This document shows, piece after piece, positions 44,469-55,941 of a stretch of DNA of 64,000 nucleotides. The position numbers and the translations under genes were made by a program. This DNA is from Caballeronia temeraria (GTDB lineage: Bacteria > Pseudomonadota > Gammaproteobacteria > Burkholderiales > Burkholderiaceae): contig NZ_FCOI02000002.1 in assembly GCF_001544795.2 (NCBI RefSeq), positions 124,001-188,000 of the forward strand, given 5' to 3'. The notes under the pieces are model-generated. The model had not been told where the DNA came from. It saw only the letters and a list, made by a program, of their open reading frames with translations, and did not search any database. Numbering within the stretch: position 1 is the stretch's first letter; each line of letters starts with the position of its first letter.

Positions 44469-44993
44469 TCATGACCCTGACGGGCCGGATGTTTCGTCGA
44501 CGGCGGGCGCCTCGGGCGGCGCCGCCACGGTTTCGGCCCTGCGGCGCGCGGCTTCGCGCACGGCACGGTCGAACAATGCTTCCAGCTCGCTGCCGACGAG
44601 CGCCCGAAGCGGCGGGGAACTCGCGCTCGGCATCGCCTTGCGGTCGATCTTCGCGTGCAGACGCACGAGAATGTCGAATCCGTCCAGTTGCGCGCGGCGC
44701 AACCGGAACGCGTCGCGCGCAAGCCGTTTGATCAGATTGCGCGTGACGGCGCGCGGCGCCTGCTTTTTGCCGATCACCAGCCCGAGCCGCGCTTCCTTTC
44801 CGGACGGCTTGCCGTACAGAACGAAATGCGGCGAACGGCGCCAGGGGCGCAAACGAAAAACGGATGAGAACTCATCCGTTTTCAGCAGCCTTGCGGCCTT
44901 GGGGAACGCAGCCTGCGCCGGCAACTGAACGATGTCCTGTTTCAAGACTTCTGTGCGGCGCGTGAGCGGCTCGCCGTCGAGTGCAGCATCCAA
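44469..44993 (-). CDS. rnpA: Ribonuclease P protein component RnpA
   Basis: The protein subunit of RNase P, which matures tRNA 5' ends. [20 protein letters not shown] and the RNR-type motif [22 protein letters not shown] are present. No ATG is in frame: TTG at 44993 gives 174 residues, TTG at 44945 gives 158; the family is usually about 120-150, so the shorter start may be right. The C-terminal 25 residues, rich in Ala, Pro and Glu, are an extension. Follows rpmH by 23 bp. Confidence 0.93.
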   Translation of the reverse strand: MDAALDGEPLTRRTEVLKQDIVQLPAQAAFPKAARLLKTDEFSSVFRLRPWRRSPHFVLYGKPSGKEARLGLVIGKKQAPRAVTRNLIKRLARDAFRLRRAQLDGFDILVRLHAKIDRKAMPSASSPPLRALVGSELEALFDRAVREAARRRAETVAAPPEAPAVDETSGPSGS

Positions 44994-45016
44994 CCGCGAG
45001 CGAACACTCGGCAGAC

Positions 45017-45151
45017 TTAGACTGCCAGGCGCTTGCGGCCCTTCGCGCGGCGAGCGTTGATGACCTTGCGGCCGCCAGCGGTCTTCATGCGAACGCGGAA
45101 GCCGTGGGTGCGCTTGCGACGGGTAACGGAAGGTTGGTAAGTACGTTTCAT
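45017..45151 (-). CDS. rpmH: 50S ribosomal protein L34
   Basis: A 44-residue protein beginning [20 protein letters not shown] and ending GRKRLAV, the invariant L34 sequence. First gene of the leftward rnpA-yidD-yidC operon, transcribed from a promoter at 45257-45285 next to dnaA. Too short for most ORF callers but unambiguous. Confidence 0.98.
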   Translation of the reverse strand: MKRTYQPSVTRRKRTHGFRVRMKTAGGRKVINARRAKGRKRLAV

Positions 45152-45256
45152 GGTGCTCTCACTTGAGTTGATTGACCGCGCGGACTAAGGCTCCAGTGTG
45201 GTCACTGCAAGCGCGATGGCCGGAGGTTCAGGAATTCTGTTTTCGCGGAACCCGCT

Positions 45257-45285
45257 ATTTAAACCGTTTTCCTATTGACCGTCAA
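45257..45285 (-). promoter_or_regulatory. Promoter of the rpmH operon
   Basis: On the minus strand, TTGACG (45280-45285) and TTAAAT (45257-45262) are separated by exactly 17 bp, placing a start about 100 nt before rpmH. The -35 overlaps the palindrome at 45272-45288. Confidence 0.65.
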
Positions 45286-45351
45286 TAGTTTAGCGCGAGC
45301 GAACGTGCATTCCGGAAGATTTTCACCGCGTCGGACGTGCTGATTTGACCC

Positions 45352-45360
45352 TGTGGATAA
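45352..45360 (-). promoter_or_regulatory. Perfect DnaA box
   Basis: TGTGGATAA, the reverse of consensus TTATCCACA, about 200 bp before dnaA and just upstream of its likely -10 at 45386. It suits both origin function and DnaA autoregulation. Confidence 0.8.
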
Positions 45361-45557
45361 CTCGCGCGACGCCCTCGTTTGGCGTTAGAATCTCGCCTTA
45401 CTCCCAAATATCCGCCCGCTGCTTCGGCCCGCCGTTCGCCCGCAAACCCTTGCGGCGTAAGCCTCCGGAGCCTGCCTGCTCGGCTGTGCCGGGACTTGTC
45501 CGAACGTTCGGCAAGCACGGCCCCGCAGGTGCGGAGCAACCATAACGACCGCATTCG

Positions 45558-47138
45558 ATGAACGATTTCTGGGAACACTGTTCCGCACTGCTCGCGCGGG
45601 AACTCACGCCGCAGCAGTACGTCACGTGGATCAAGCCGCTGACCCCGGTCGACTTCGATGCCGGCGCGAACACCCTGCGCATCGCCGCTCCCAATCGCTT
45701 CAAGCTCGACTGGGTGAAGAGCCAGTTCTCGGGCCGCATCGCCGATGTCGCCCGCGATTTCTTCAGCGCGCCCATCGACGTGCAATTCGTCCTCGATCCC
45801 AAAGCGACCGCCCGCAACGCGATCGGCGGCGGACCGAGCGCCGCGCCCCGGCCGACCGCGAGCGCACCCGTGGCGCCGCGCGCCCCGATGCCGTCGGCGG
45901 CTGCGCCTCAGGCGCCTTCCGTCGTCGCGCACGCGAACGCCACCGCGCACATCAACGCGCTCGCCGCGGAAGCCGCGCAGCAGGCGCAAGCCACGCAGGA
46001 AGACCAGGCCGATCTCGATCTCCCGAGTCTCGACGCCAACGAAGCCGCCGCGGGCCGTCGCACGTGGCGTCCGGGCAGCGCGCCTTCGCCCGCCAGTGAA
46101 AACGATTCCGCCTACGAGCGTTCGAAACTGAACCCGGTCCTGACGTTCGACAACTTCGTCACCGGTAAGGCGAACCAGCTCGCGCGCGCGGCGGCCATCC
46201 AGGTCGCGGACAACCCCGGCATTTCGTACAACCCGCTCTTCCTGTATGGCGGCGTGGGCTTGGGCAAGACGCACCTGATTCACGCCATCGGCAATCAGTT
46301 GCTGATGGACAAGGCCGGCGCGCGCATCCGCTACATCCACGCGGAGCAATACGTGTCCGATGTGGTGAAGGCGTACCAGCGCAAGGCGTTCGACGACTTC
46401 AAGCGCTACTACCACTCGCTCGATCTGCTGCTCATCGACGATATTCAGTTCTTCTCCGGCAAGTCGCGCACGCAGGAAGAATTCTTCTACGCGTTCGAGG
46501 CGCTCGTCGCGAACAAGGCGCAGGTCATCATCACGAGCGACACGTATCCGAAGGAAATCTCCGGCATCGACGATCGCCTGATCTCGCGCTTCGACTCCGG
46601 TCTCACCGTCGCGATCGAGCCGCCCGAGCTGGAAATGCGCGTCGCGATTCTGATGAGGAAGGCGCAGTCCGAAGGCGTGAGTCTCTCCGAGGACGTCGCG
46701 TTTTTCGTCGCGAAGCACTTGCGCTCGAACGTGCGCGAGCTGGAAGGCGCGCTGCGCAAGATCCTCGCGTATTCGAAGTTCCACGGCCGCGACATCACGA
46801 TCGAGCTGACCAAGGAAGCGCTCAAAGACCTGTTGACGGTGCAGAACCGTCAGATTTCGGTGGAGAACATCCAGAAGACGGTGGCCGATTTCTACAACAT
46901 CAAGGTCGCCGACATGTATTCGAAAAAGAGGCCGGCTAACATTGCGCGCCCGCGCCAGATCGCGATGTATCTGGCGAAGGAGCTGACGCAGAAGAGCCTG
47001 CCCGAGATCGGCGAACTCTTCGGCGGGCGGGATCACACGACCGTCCTGCACGCGGTGCGCAAGATCGCCGCCGAGCGCGGCACCGACGCGCAGTTGAACC
47101 ACGAACTGCACGTGCTCGAACAGACGCTGAAGGGCTAA
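45558..47138 (+). CDS. dnaA: Chromosomal replication initiator DnaA
   Basis: A 526-residue AAA+ initiator. Domain I begins [20 protein letters not shown]; a long Ala/Pro-rich domain II linker (about 90-190) makes it larger than E. coli DnaA (467). Domain III has Walker [11 protein letters not shown] and Walker [13 protein letters not shown]. Domain IV ends with the box-binding [15 protein letters not shown]. The ATG at 45558 lacks a clear ribosome binding site. Confidence 0.98.
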   Translation: MNDFWEHCSALLARELTPQQYVTWIKPLTPVDFDAGANTLRIAAPNRFKLDWVKSQFSGRIADVARDFFSAPIDVQFVLDPKATARNAIGGGPSAAPRPTASAPVAPRAPMPSAAAPQAPSVVAHANATAHINALAAEAAQQAQATQEDQADLDLPSLDANEAAAGRRTWRPGSAPSPASENDSAYERSKLNPVLTFDNFVTGKANQLARAAAIQVADNPGISYNPLFLYGGVGLGKTHLIHAIGNQLLMDKAGARIRYIHAEQYVSDVVKAYQRKAFDDFKRYYHSLDLLLIDDIQFFSGKSRTQEEFFYAFEALVANKAQVIITSDTYPKEISGIDDRLISRFDSGLTVAIEPPELEMRVAILMRKAQSEGVSLSEDVAFFVAKHLRSNVRELEGALRKILAYSKFHGRDITIELTKEALKDLLTVQNRQISVENIQKTVADFYNIKVADMYSKKRPANIARPRQIAMYLAKELTQKSLPEIGELFGGRDHTTVLHAVRKIAAERGTDAQLNHELHVLEQTLKG

Positions 47139-47403
47139 GGCTTCGACTGGTGCGCTGCGGAGAACGCACGCGCCATTTATTGCGTTCGACAGGCTGTTTT
47201 TTGACGAAAACGTCCCCATTTTTAGGGAGCGGTTCCGTTTTGAGGCACAATATAGGTTTAGCCGTCCGTGGCCTGGACGGCTTTCGAGCGCAGTTTTCGC
47301 GAGTGACCGGCGGGGGGCCGGCAACGCGTGTTACGAGGTTGTCCGTTGGGCAAATCTGGTGGCGAAACCGGCGGACAGGCCGTCACATCAACGAAGGAAC
47401 TCT

Positions 47404-48507
47404 ATGCAACTGGTCAAGACCGAACGAGATAATCTTCTAAGGCCGCTGCAAACCGTAAGCGGCATCGTAGAACGCCGCCATACGTTGCCTATCCTCGCGA
47501 ATTTGCTCATTACCAAGAACGGCGCGGATGTGTCGTTCCTCTCGACCGACCTCGAACTCCAGATCACGACCCGCGCCGATTTCGGCGTCGGCAGCGACCA
47601 GGTCGCCACCACGGTTGCCGCGCGCAAGCTGCTGGACATCCTTCGCGCCATGCCGCCGGGCGAAGTCGTGCTCGATCTGTCCGACAAGCGTCTCACGGTG
47701 CGTTCCGGCAAGAGCCGCTTCGCGCTCCAGACGCTCGCCGCCGACGAATTTCCCACCGTCAACCAGGCTACTGACTTCGGCGCGAGCCTGTCGGTTCCGC
47801 AGAAGACGTTCCGCCAGTTGCTCGGCATGGTCTATTTCGCGATGGCCCAGCAGGACATCCGTTACTACCTGAACGGCATGCTGCTCGTGGTCGACGGCGA
47901 CCAGCTGATGGCAGTCGCGACCGACGGCCACCGCCTCGCGTTCTCGTCGATGAAAATCGAAGGTTCGTTCGCGCGTCAGGAAGTCATCATCCCGCGCAAG
48001 ACGATTCTCGAACTCCAGCGTCTGCTGGAAGACATCGACGATTCGTTGAACATCGACATCGCCGCGACGCAGGTGAAGTTCAGCTTCGGTCAGGTGGAAC
48101 TGGTGTCGAAGCTCGTCGAGGGCAAGTTCCCCGACTTCCAGCGCGTGATTCCGAAGTCGCACAAGAACACGTTCGAAATCGGCCGTGAAGAATTGCAGCG
48201 TTCGCTGCAGCGCGCGGCCATTCTGACGTCCGACAAGTTCAAGGGCGTGCGCTGCCTCGTCGAGCCGGGCCAGCTCAAGATCATGTCGACGAACGCGGAC
48301 CAGGAAGAAGCGCAGGAAGAACTGGAAATCGCTTATCAGGGCGACACGGTCGATATCGGATTCAACGTCACGTATCTGCTCGACGTGCTCGCGAATCTGA
48401 AGGTCGACACGCTGAAAGTCAGCCTCGGCGACGCGAATTCCAGCGCGCTCATCACGATTCCCGAGAACGAGGAATTCAAGTATGTGGTGATGCCGATGCG
48501 TATCTGA
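47404..48507 (+). CDS. dnaN: DNA polymerase III sliding clamp, β subunit
   Basis: A 367-residue clamp. N-terminus MQLVKTERDNLLRPLQTVSG and C-terminus YVVMPMRI, where the end forms part of the partner-binding pocket, are diagnostic. The ATG at 47404 follows AAGGAA. The 265-bp gap after dnaA includes TTGACG (47201) and TATAGG (47251), so dnaN may have its own promoter. Confidence 0.98.
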   Translation: MQLVKTERDNLLRPLQTVSGIVERRHTLPILANLLITKNGADVSFLSTDLELQITTRADFGVGSDQVATTVAARKLLDILRAMPPGEVVLDLSDKRLTVRSGKSRFALQTLAADEFPTVNQATDFGASLSVPQKTFRQLLGMVYFAMAQQDIRYYLNGMLLVVDGDQLMAVATDGHRLAFSSMKIEGSFARQEVIIPRKTILELQRLLEDIDDSLNIDIAATQVKFSFGQVELVSKLVEGKFPDFQRVIPKSHKNTFEIGREELQRSLQRAAILTSDKFKGVRCLVEPGQLKIMSTNADQEEAQEELEIAYQGDTVDIGFNVTYLLDVLANLKVDTLKVSLGDANSSALITIPENEEFKYVVMPMRI

Positions 48508-51126
<2,619 letters not shown>

Positions 51127-51188
51127 GGGGTGAAGATCGCCGGATCAGTCGAACCCGTGTTCGCGTCGAGCGGTTTTTCTTTGTCCGG

Positions 51189-52061
51189 TCACGCCGACGT
51201 TACTTTGCCGCGCCCCAACGGCAACCAAATCTCCGTCACCAGATCCGCCGGCGCGGTCTCCCTCGGATCGTTGACATAAACCTCGAACACCGGCGCCTCT
51301 CCCGTCTCTCGCCCGGAGCGCGGCAACCACTCCCCATACAACCACTGATACGCAAAGCAAAGCTGCGCATACGGCCCGACATGCGTAAGCACCGCAAACT
51401 CCCCGCCCGCGACCTCGACACGCGAAACCGGCGCCTCAAACCGAACCTCGTCGGGCGAAAACAGCTCGCAGCACGCCATCGACCGAAGCTCGTCTTCGGC
51501 CACCGCCGCCGGATCATCGAAATAAATGCCGAGCGAGCGCGCCCGAGGATCGACCAGCCCGCGCACCGCGAGCCAGTGAAACAGCATCTCGAACGCCCGC
51601 CCGATGCCCATGTACGACCCGCGATGCTCCATCGCCGCGACCGCAAATCCACGTTGAGTGCGAATATCGACCTGATGCATCGCCGTATCTCCTGATCGAA
51701 CTTCATCCAAAGGAACGAACATCGAAGCGCCGCCCTCACTGCGAAACTGCCCCGGCGGAATCCGATAACTCGCCTGAAACGCCCGCGAAAACGCCTGCAC
51801 GCTGCTGTAGCCCGCGTGTTCGGCGATCGAATCGATCGGCACGGCGCCCTGCAACAGCTCGTTCGACGCCCGATGCAGCCGCAAGCGTCGAACGGTCGCC
51901 GCCGCCGTCTCGCCGTAAAACGCGTGATAAATCCGATGCCAGTGGTACGGCGACACACACGCCACCTCCGCGAGCCGATTCAGATCGAGCGCATCGTCGA
52001 GATGATCGTGGATATACGCGACCACGCGCGCGAGCCGCGTTTCATAAGGCTTTTCGCTCAT
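51189..52061 (-). CDS. AraC-family regulator with GyrI-like effector domain
   Basis: A 290-residue regulator. Two N-terminal AraC helix-turn-helices (about residues 8-105) include LNRLAEVACVSPYHWHRIYH and SIAEHAGYSSVQAFSRAFQA; the C-terminal GyrI/SbmC-like domain (about 125-285) contains RGFAVAAMEHRGSYMGIGRA and VLTHVGPYAQL. This Rob/MarA-type layout often senses small amphipathic drugs. The ATG at 52061 follows GGAG. It diverges from the zinc-ribbon/dbpA pair. Confidence 0.9.
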   Translation of the reverse strand: MSEKPYETRLARVVAYIHDHLDDALDLNRLAEVACVSPYHWHRIYHAFYGETAAATVRRLRLHRASNELLQGAVPIDSIAEHAGYSSVQAFSRAFQASYRIPPGQFRSEGGASMFVPLDEVRSGDTAMHQVDIRTQRGFAVAAMEHRGSYMGIGRAFEMLFHWLAVRGLVDPRARSLGIYFDDPAAVAEDELRSMACCELFSPDEVRFEAPVSRVEVAGGEFAVLTHVGPYAQLCFAYQWLYGEWLPRSGRETGEAPVFEVYVNDPRETAPADLVTEIWLPLGRGKVTSA

Positions 52062-52218
52062 CGCCAGCTCCGAAAGGAAAGTCGAACCGATTGGCAGGAA
52101 AAGTAGCACGACCCGCTTTAGCATTTCTTGCGGACTTGCGCCGACCGCGCCGGCACCAGACACGCGTACACTTTCGCCTTTGGGCGCACGATCGCGCCAC
52201 GAACCGAGAAATACGAAC

Positions 52219-52413
52219 ATGTTCACCTGCCGAAACCAGTCCTGCGGCGCCGATTGGGCGCTGTCGGATGTCGACATCCATAACGAAGGCCAAGGCCTGC
52301 TGTTCCGCTGCCCGATGTGCGGCGCGCGCAACTATGTGGCGCGCCACGAGACCAAGGAGGGCGATGTGACCTATGAGCAAGTCCAGGACATCCCGCCCCA
52401 CGGCAAGCGATAA
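52219..52413 (+). CDS. Small zinc-ribbon-like protein
   Basis: A 64-residue protein starting MFTCRNQSCGADWALSDVDI. Two cysteine knuckles, C-x4-C (residues 4-9) and C-x2-C (CPMCGARNYV), predict a zinc ribbon. It ends five bases before dbpA, whose own ribosome binding site is poor, suggesting translational coupling. No named family recognised. A role alongside the RNA helicase is a position-based inference. Confidence 0.68.
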   Translation: MFTCRNQSCGADWALSDVDIHNEGQGLLFRCPMCGARNYVARHETKEGDVTYEQVQDIPPHGKR

Positions 52414-52418
52414 CCCAC

Positions 52419-53801
52419 ATGACCACCGACACCTCCTTCAGCAGCCTGCCGATCGCGCCGGCGATGCAGTCGAACCTGCAGCAACTCGGCTATCTGTCGA
52501 TGACGCCGATCCAGGCCGCGAGCCTGCCGCCGGCGCTCGCGGGCCACGATCTCATCGCGCAGGCGAAAACGGGCAGCGGCAAAACGGCCGCATTCACGCT
52601 GCCGCTGCTCGCCAAACTCGACGCAAGCCGGTTCGCGGTGCAGGCGCTCGTTCTCTGTCCGACGCGCGAACTCGCCGATCAGGTCACGCAGGAAATCCGC
52701 CGCCTCGCGCGCGCGGAAGAGAACGTGAAAGTGCTGACGCTGTGCGGCGGCACGCCGATGCGTCCGCAAGTCGCGAGTCTTGAGCACGGCGCGCATATCA
52801 TCGTCGGCACGCCGGGGCGCATCATGGATCACCTGCAGCGCGAAACGCTTTCGCTCGATGCAGTCCGCACGCTCGTCCTCGATGAAGCCGATCGCATGCT
52901 CGACATGGGCTTTTTCGACGATATCGCGTCGGTCGCGCGCCAGTGTCCGAAGGATCGCCAGACGCTGCTGTTCTCGGCGACGTATCCGGAAGGCATCGCG
53001 AAACTCAGCCAGCAGTTCCTGCGCAATCCGCGCGAGATCAAGCTCACCGAACAGCACAGCAACGCGAAGATCAAGCAGCGCTTCTATCAGGTCGAAGATC
53101 ACGAGCGCCTGCACGCGGTCGGGTTGCTGCTCGATCACTATCGCCCGGTGAGCACGATCGCGTTCTGCAACACGAAGCAGCAATGCCGCGATCTGCTCGA
53201 CGTCCTGCGCGCGCAAGGCTTCGAAGCGCTGACGCTGCACGGCGAGCTCGAACAACGCGAGCGCGATCAGGTGCTCGTGCAGTTCGCGAACCGCAGTTGC
53301 TCGGTGCTCGTCGCGACCGATGTCGCCGCGCGCGGCCTCGACATCGCGCAACTAGAAGCGGTGATCAACGTCGATGTGACGCCGGACCCGGAAGTGCATG
53401 TGCATCGAATCGGCCGCACGGGCCGTGGCGATGAGGAAGGCTGGGCGCTGTCGCTCGCGAGCATGGACGAGATGGGGCGCGTCGGCGCGATCGAAGAGGC
53501 GCAGCGCGCGGAAGTGGAATGGCATCCGCTCGACGAACTGACGTCGGCGGAACCTGGTCACCTGAAACCGCCGATGGCGACGCTGCAAATCCTCGGCGGC
53601 CGCAAGGACAAGATCCGCCCCGGCGATGTGCTCGGCGCGCTCACCGGCGAAGCGGGCTTCGACAGCAAGCAGATCGGCAAGATCAACGTGATGGACATGG
53701 TCACGTATGTGGCCGTCGAGCGGAACGTCGCTGACGACGCGCTGCGCAAGCTGGGCGCGGGCAAGCTCAAGGGCCGCAAGGTGAAAGTGCGGAGAATGTG
53801 A
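52419..53801 (+). CDS. dbpA: ATP-dependent RNA helicase DbpA
   Basis: A 460-residue DEAD-box helicase acting in 50S assembly. Motifs: Q motif region MTPIQAASLPPALAG, Walker A AKTGSGKTA, DEAD box VLDEADRMLD, SAT, and motif VI HRIGRTGRG. The C-terminal DbpA RNA-binding domain (about residues 385-458: GGRKDKIRPGDVLGALTGEA and MVTYVAVERNVADDALRKL) recognises 23S hairpin 92. It directly follows the zinc-ribbon gene. Confidence 0.95.
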   Translation: MTTDTSFSSLPIAPAMQSNLQQLGYLSMTPIQAASLPPALAGHDLIAQAKTGSGKTAAFTLPLLAKLDASRFAVQALVLCPTRELADQVTQEIRRLARAEENVKVLTLCGGTPMRPQVASLEHGAHIIVGTPGRIMDHLQRETLSLDAVRTLVLDEADRMLDMGFFDDIASVARQCPKDRQTLLFSATYPEGIAKLSQQFLRNPREIKLTEQHSNAKIKQRFYQVEDHERLHAVGLLLDHYRPVSTIAFCNTKQQCRDLLDVLRAQGFEALTLHGELEQRERDQVLVQFANRSCSVLVATDVAARGLDIAQLEAVINVDVTPDPEVHVHRIGRTGRGDEEGWALSLASMDEMGRVGAIEEAQRAEVEWHPLDELTSAEPGHLKPPMATLQILGGRKDKIRPGDVLGALTGEAGFDSKQIGKINVMDMVTYVAVERNVADDALRKLGAGKLKGRKVKVRRM

Positions 53802-53807
53802 GCGGGC

Positions 53808-55232
53808 TCACGCCTCGCGCGACGGTTCTCCCACGATGCGTTCAGGCGACGGATTGCGCGTCACGAGGCGCAATCCGCTCGCGATACTGCCCGCGCCCGC
53901 GAATGCCGCACCGAGCGACAACGCGAGCGCCGGGCCATGCTTTCCGGCGATGCTGAAGCACAACGCGACGAGCGCCGCGCCCGTCGCCTGCCCGATCAGA
54001 CGCGATGTCGCGATCATGCCGCTCGCGCCGCCGCTGCGTTCACGCGGCGCGCTCGACATGAACGCCTTCAGGTTCGGCGACTGAAAGAAGCCGAAGCCCG
54101 CGCCGCAAATCGCCATGCGGATGCAGATCTCCAGCGCATGCGGCTGCGCAGGCAGCATCGCGAGCGACACCATGCCCACGCAGAGAATTGCCAGTCCGAT
54201 GCCGCCGAGCAGCCCGGGTGACTGACGATCGGACAGCCGTCCCGCAATCGGCGCCATCAACGCGACGAGCGCGGACCACGGCGTCATCAGAAATCCGGTC
54301 TCGACCTGGCTGCGGCCCAGCACGCTTTCGAAGAAGAACGGCAGCGACACGAACGCGAGCCCTTGCGCGGCGAACGAGCAGATGGCGGTCATCGTCGAGA
54401 GCGCGAACATCGGGCGGCGGAAGAGATCGACGGGCAGCATCGGCGCGGGATGGCCGCGTTCGCGCCGCAAGAGCAGAACGCCCGCGACGAGCGCGACGCC
54501 GAACGACGCGAGCACGACACGCGACGGCGCGCGTTGGGCCGCCTCGCCGAGTGCGAAGATCAGCGACGCGAACGTGACGACGTTGAGCAGCGCCGCGAGG
54601 CGATCGAAGCCGTGCGCGGCGCGTTTCGTCTGCGGCAGCGACGGCCACGCGATCATCAGCGCGAATACGCCGACCGGCAAGTTGACGGCGAAGAGCCACG
54701 GCCACGTGCCGAGCGACAGGACGATGGATGCGACCGTCGGCCCGACCGCGAACGCAATCCCGACGACGAGCGCATTCAACCCGACGCCGCGCCCCAACCG
54801 ATGCGGCGGAAAGATCGCGCTGATGAGCGCCGCGTTGACGCTCATGATCGCGCTCGCGCCGAGGCCTTGCAGCAAACGCGCGGCGACGAGCGTCGGCAGC
54901 GACCACGAGAACGCGCACACCGCCGACGCAATCAGAAACACGATGAGCCCGCCGAGATACACGCGCCGATGGCCGAGGATGCCGCCGAGCGCGGCGAAGG
55001 GCAGGAGCGTGGCGACCATCGCGAGCTGATAGGCGTTGATGATCCAGACGGAGGCGGCGGGCGTCGTGTGCAGATCGGCGGCGATCGCGGGCAGCGCGGT
55101 GTTGGCGATGGCGGTGTCGAGCGTCGCGAGCGCCACCGAGAGCAGGATCGCGGCCATGCCGCGGCGCTCGAGCGGGGTCATCGGGGCGTCGGGATCGTGA
55201 GACAAGTTTTGCGGACGTTCTTCGGTGGGCAC
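53808..55232 (-). CDS. MFS efflux transporter, DHA2 family (EmrB/QacA-like)
   Basis: A 474-residue 14-helix exporter. Helix 1 region LATLDTAIANTALPAIAADL is the DHA2 signature; motif A-like GGILGHRRVYLGGLI and motif C-like LLQGLGASAIMSVNAALI follow. The start is GTG 55232 or ATG 55181; the longer frame to 55376 is unlikely. It converges on dbpA with a 6-bp gap. Probable drug or toxicant export; substrate not determinable. Confidence 0.88.
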   Translation of the reverse strand: MPTEERPQNLSHDPDAPMTPLERRGMAAILLSVALATLDTAIANTALPAIAADLHTTPAASVWIINAYQLAMVATLLPFAALGGILGHRRVYLGGLIVFLIASAVCAFSWSLPTLVAARLLQGLGASAIMSVNAALISAIFPPHRLGRGVGLNALVVGIAFAVGPTVASIVLSLGTWPWLFAVNLPVGVFALMIAWPSLPQTKRAAHGFDRLAALLNVVTFASLIFALGEAAQRAPSRVVLASFGVALVAGVLLLRRERGHPAPMLPVDLFRRPMFALSTMTAICSFAAQGLAFVSLPFFFESVLGRSQVETGFLMTPWSALVALMAPIAGRLSDRQSPGLLGGIGLAILCVGMVSLAMLPAQPHALEICIRMAICGAGFGFFQSPNLKAFMSSAPRERSGGASGMIATSRLIGQATGAALVALCFSIAGKHGPALALSLGAAFAGAGSIASGLRLVTRNPSPERIVGEPSREA

Positions 55233-55378
55233 GGCGCTGATTCCGGATGTAAGCGGAAGGAGAATAATCCGAAACGATACGGGAAGACGCGCGGTTTCGC
55301 TGGACGGCCGCTCGGGAGCTTTCAAAGCGATGTCAGCGGTTATGCTTTTGCGGTCGTGCTTATCGAAGGAGACCAACG

Positions 55379-55765
55379 ATGGCGATACGAATCGTGAGAC
55401 TGGGGACGCCGCGCGCGGAGAACGAGGGATTGCGCATCGGCACGGTGCGGCGGCCGCCGCGCGGCGTGCCGAAGGCCGAGTTCGCGAAACGCGATTTTTA
55501 CGATGTGTGGTATCCGGTGCTATCGCCGACGCAGGAACTGGTGACGCAGGCGCTTCACGCGGAGAGCGACAAGGAGTGGCGCGCGTTCGTGAAGAAGTTC
55601 AAGGCCGAGATGGCCGAGCCGGATGCGAGCAGGACGCTGGATTTACTGGCGGCGTTGTCGCATAGCGCGAACTTTTCGGTCGGGTGCTATTGCGAGGATG
55701 AGGCGCGGTGTCATCGATCGGTGTTGCGGGAGTTGTTGGCGGCGCGAGGGGCGGAGGTGGTTTGA
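55379..55765 (+). CDS. DUF488 family protein (YeaO-like)
   Basis: A 128-residue protein. TVRRPPRGVPKAEFAKRDFY, DVWYPVLSPTQELV and the cysteine-containing FSVGCYCEDEARCHRSVLRE match the DUF488 family, whose conserved C-x-C-x5-C-H-R end suggests metal or substrate binding. Function unknown. It precedes the DUF262 gene by 176 bp but differs from it in codon use, so a shared operon is unlikely. Confidence 0.85.
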   Translation: MAIRIVRLGTPRAENEGLRIGTVRRPPRGVPKAEFAKRDFYDVWYPVLSPTQELVTQALHAESDKEWRAFVKKFKAEMAEPDASRTLDLLAALSHSANFSVGCYCEDEARCHRSVLRELLAARGAEVV

Positions 55766-55941
55766 AAGCACGATAGCTAAAAAACCTCGAAGTCTATAAT
55801 TCGGCTTCACAGTGCGCGCTTCCGGATGAGCGGGCGCGTCAATACTTTCGCTCCGACGTCTGAGTCCCGGTCGTAAAGGACGTCTTGATTGTTCAAGTGA
55901 TTAGTAGTGCATCCGAGTTAAAAACATAGATTGTTTCAAAA

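Larger units (their letters stand above)
45152..45557. other. rpmH-dnaA intergenic region, probable oriC / dnaA control region
   Basis: A 406-bp divergent gap at the classic origin position. It holds a perfect 17-bp palindrome CTATTGACCGTCAATAG (45272-45288), one perfect DnaA box (45352-45360), a TAGAAT (45386-45391) that may be the dnaA -10, and an AT-richer patch 45235-45300. I find no second perfect DnaA box, so the origin call rests mainly on gene context. Confidence 0.6.

Noticed and set aside
45282..47324. 680-codon minus-strand frame opposite dnaA
   Set aside because: Antisense shadow of dnaA; no family features and no start signal.
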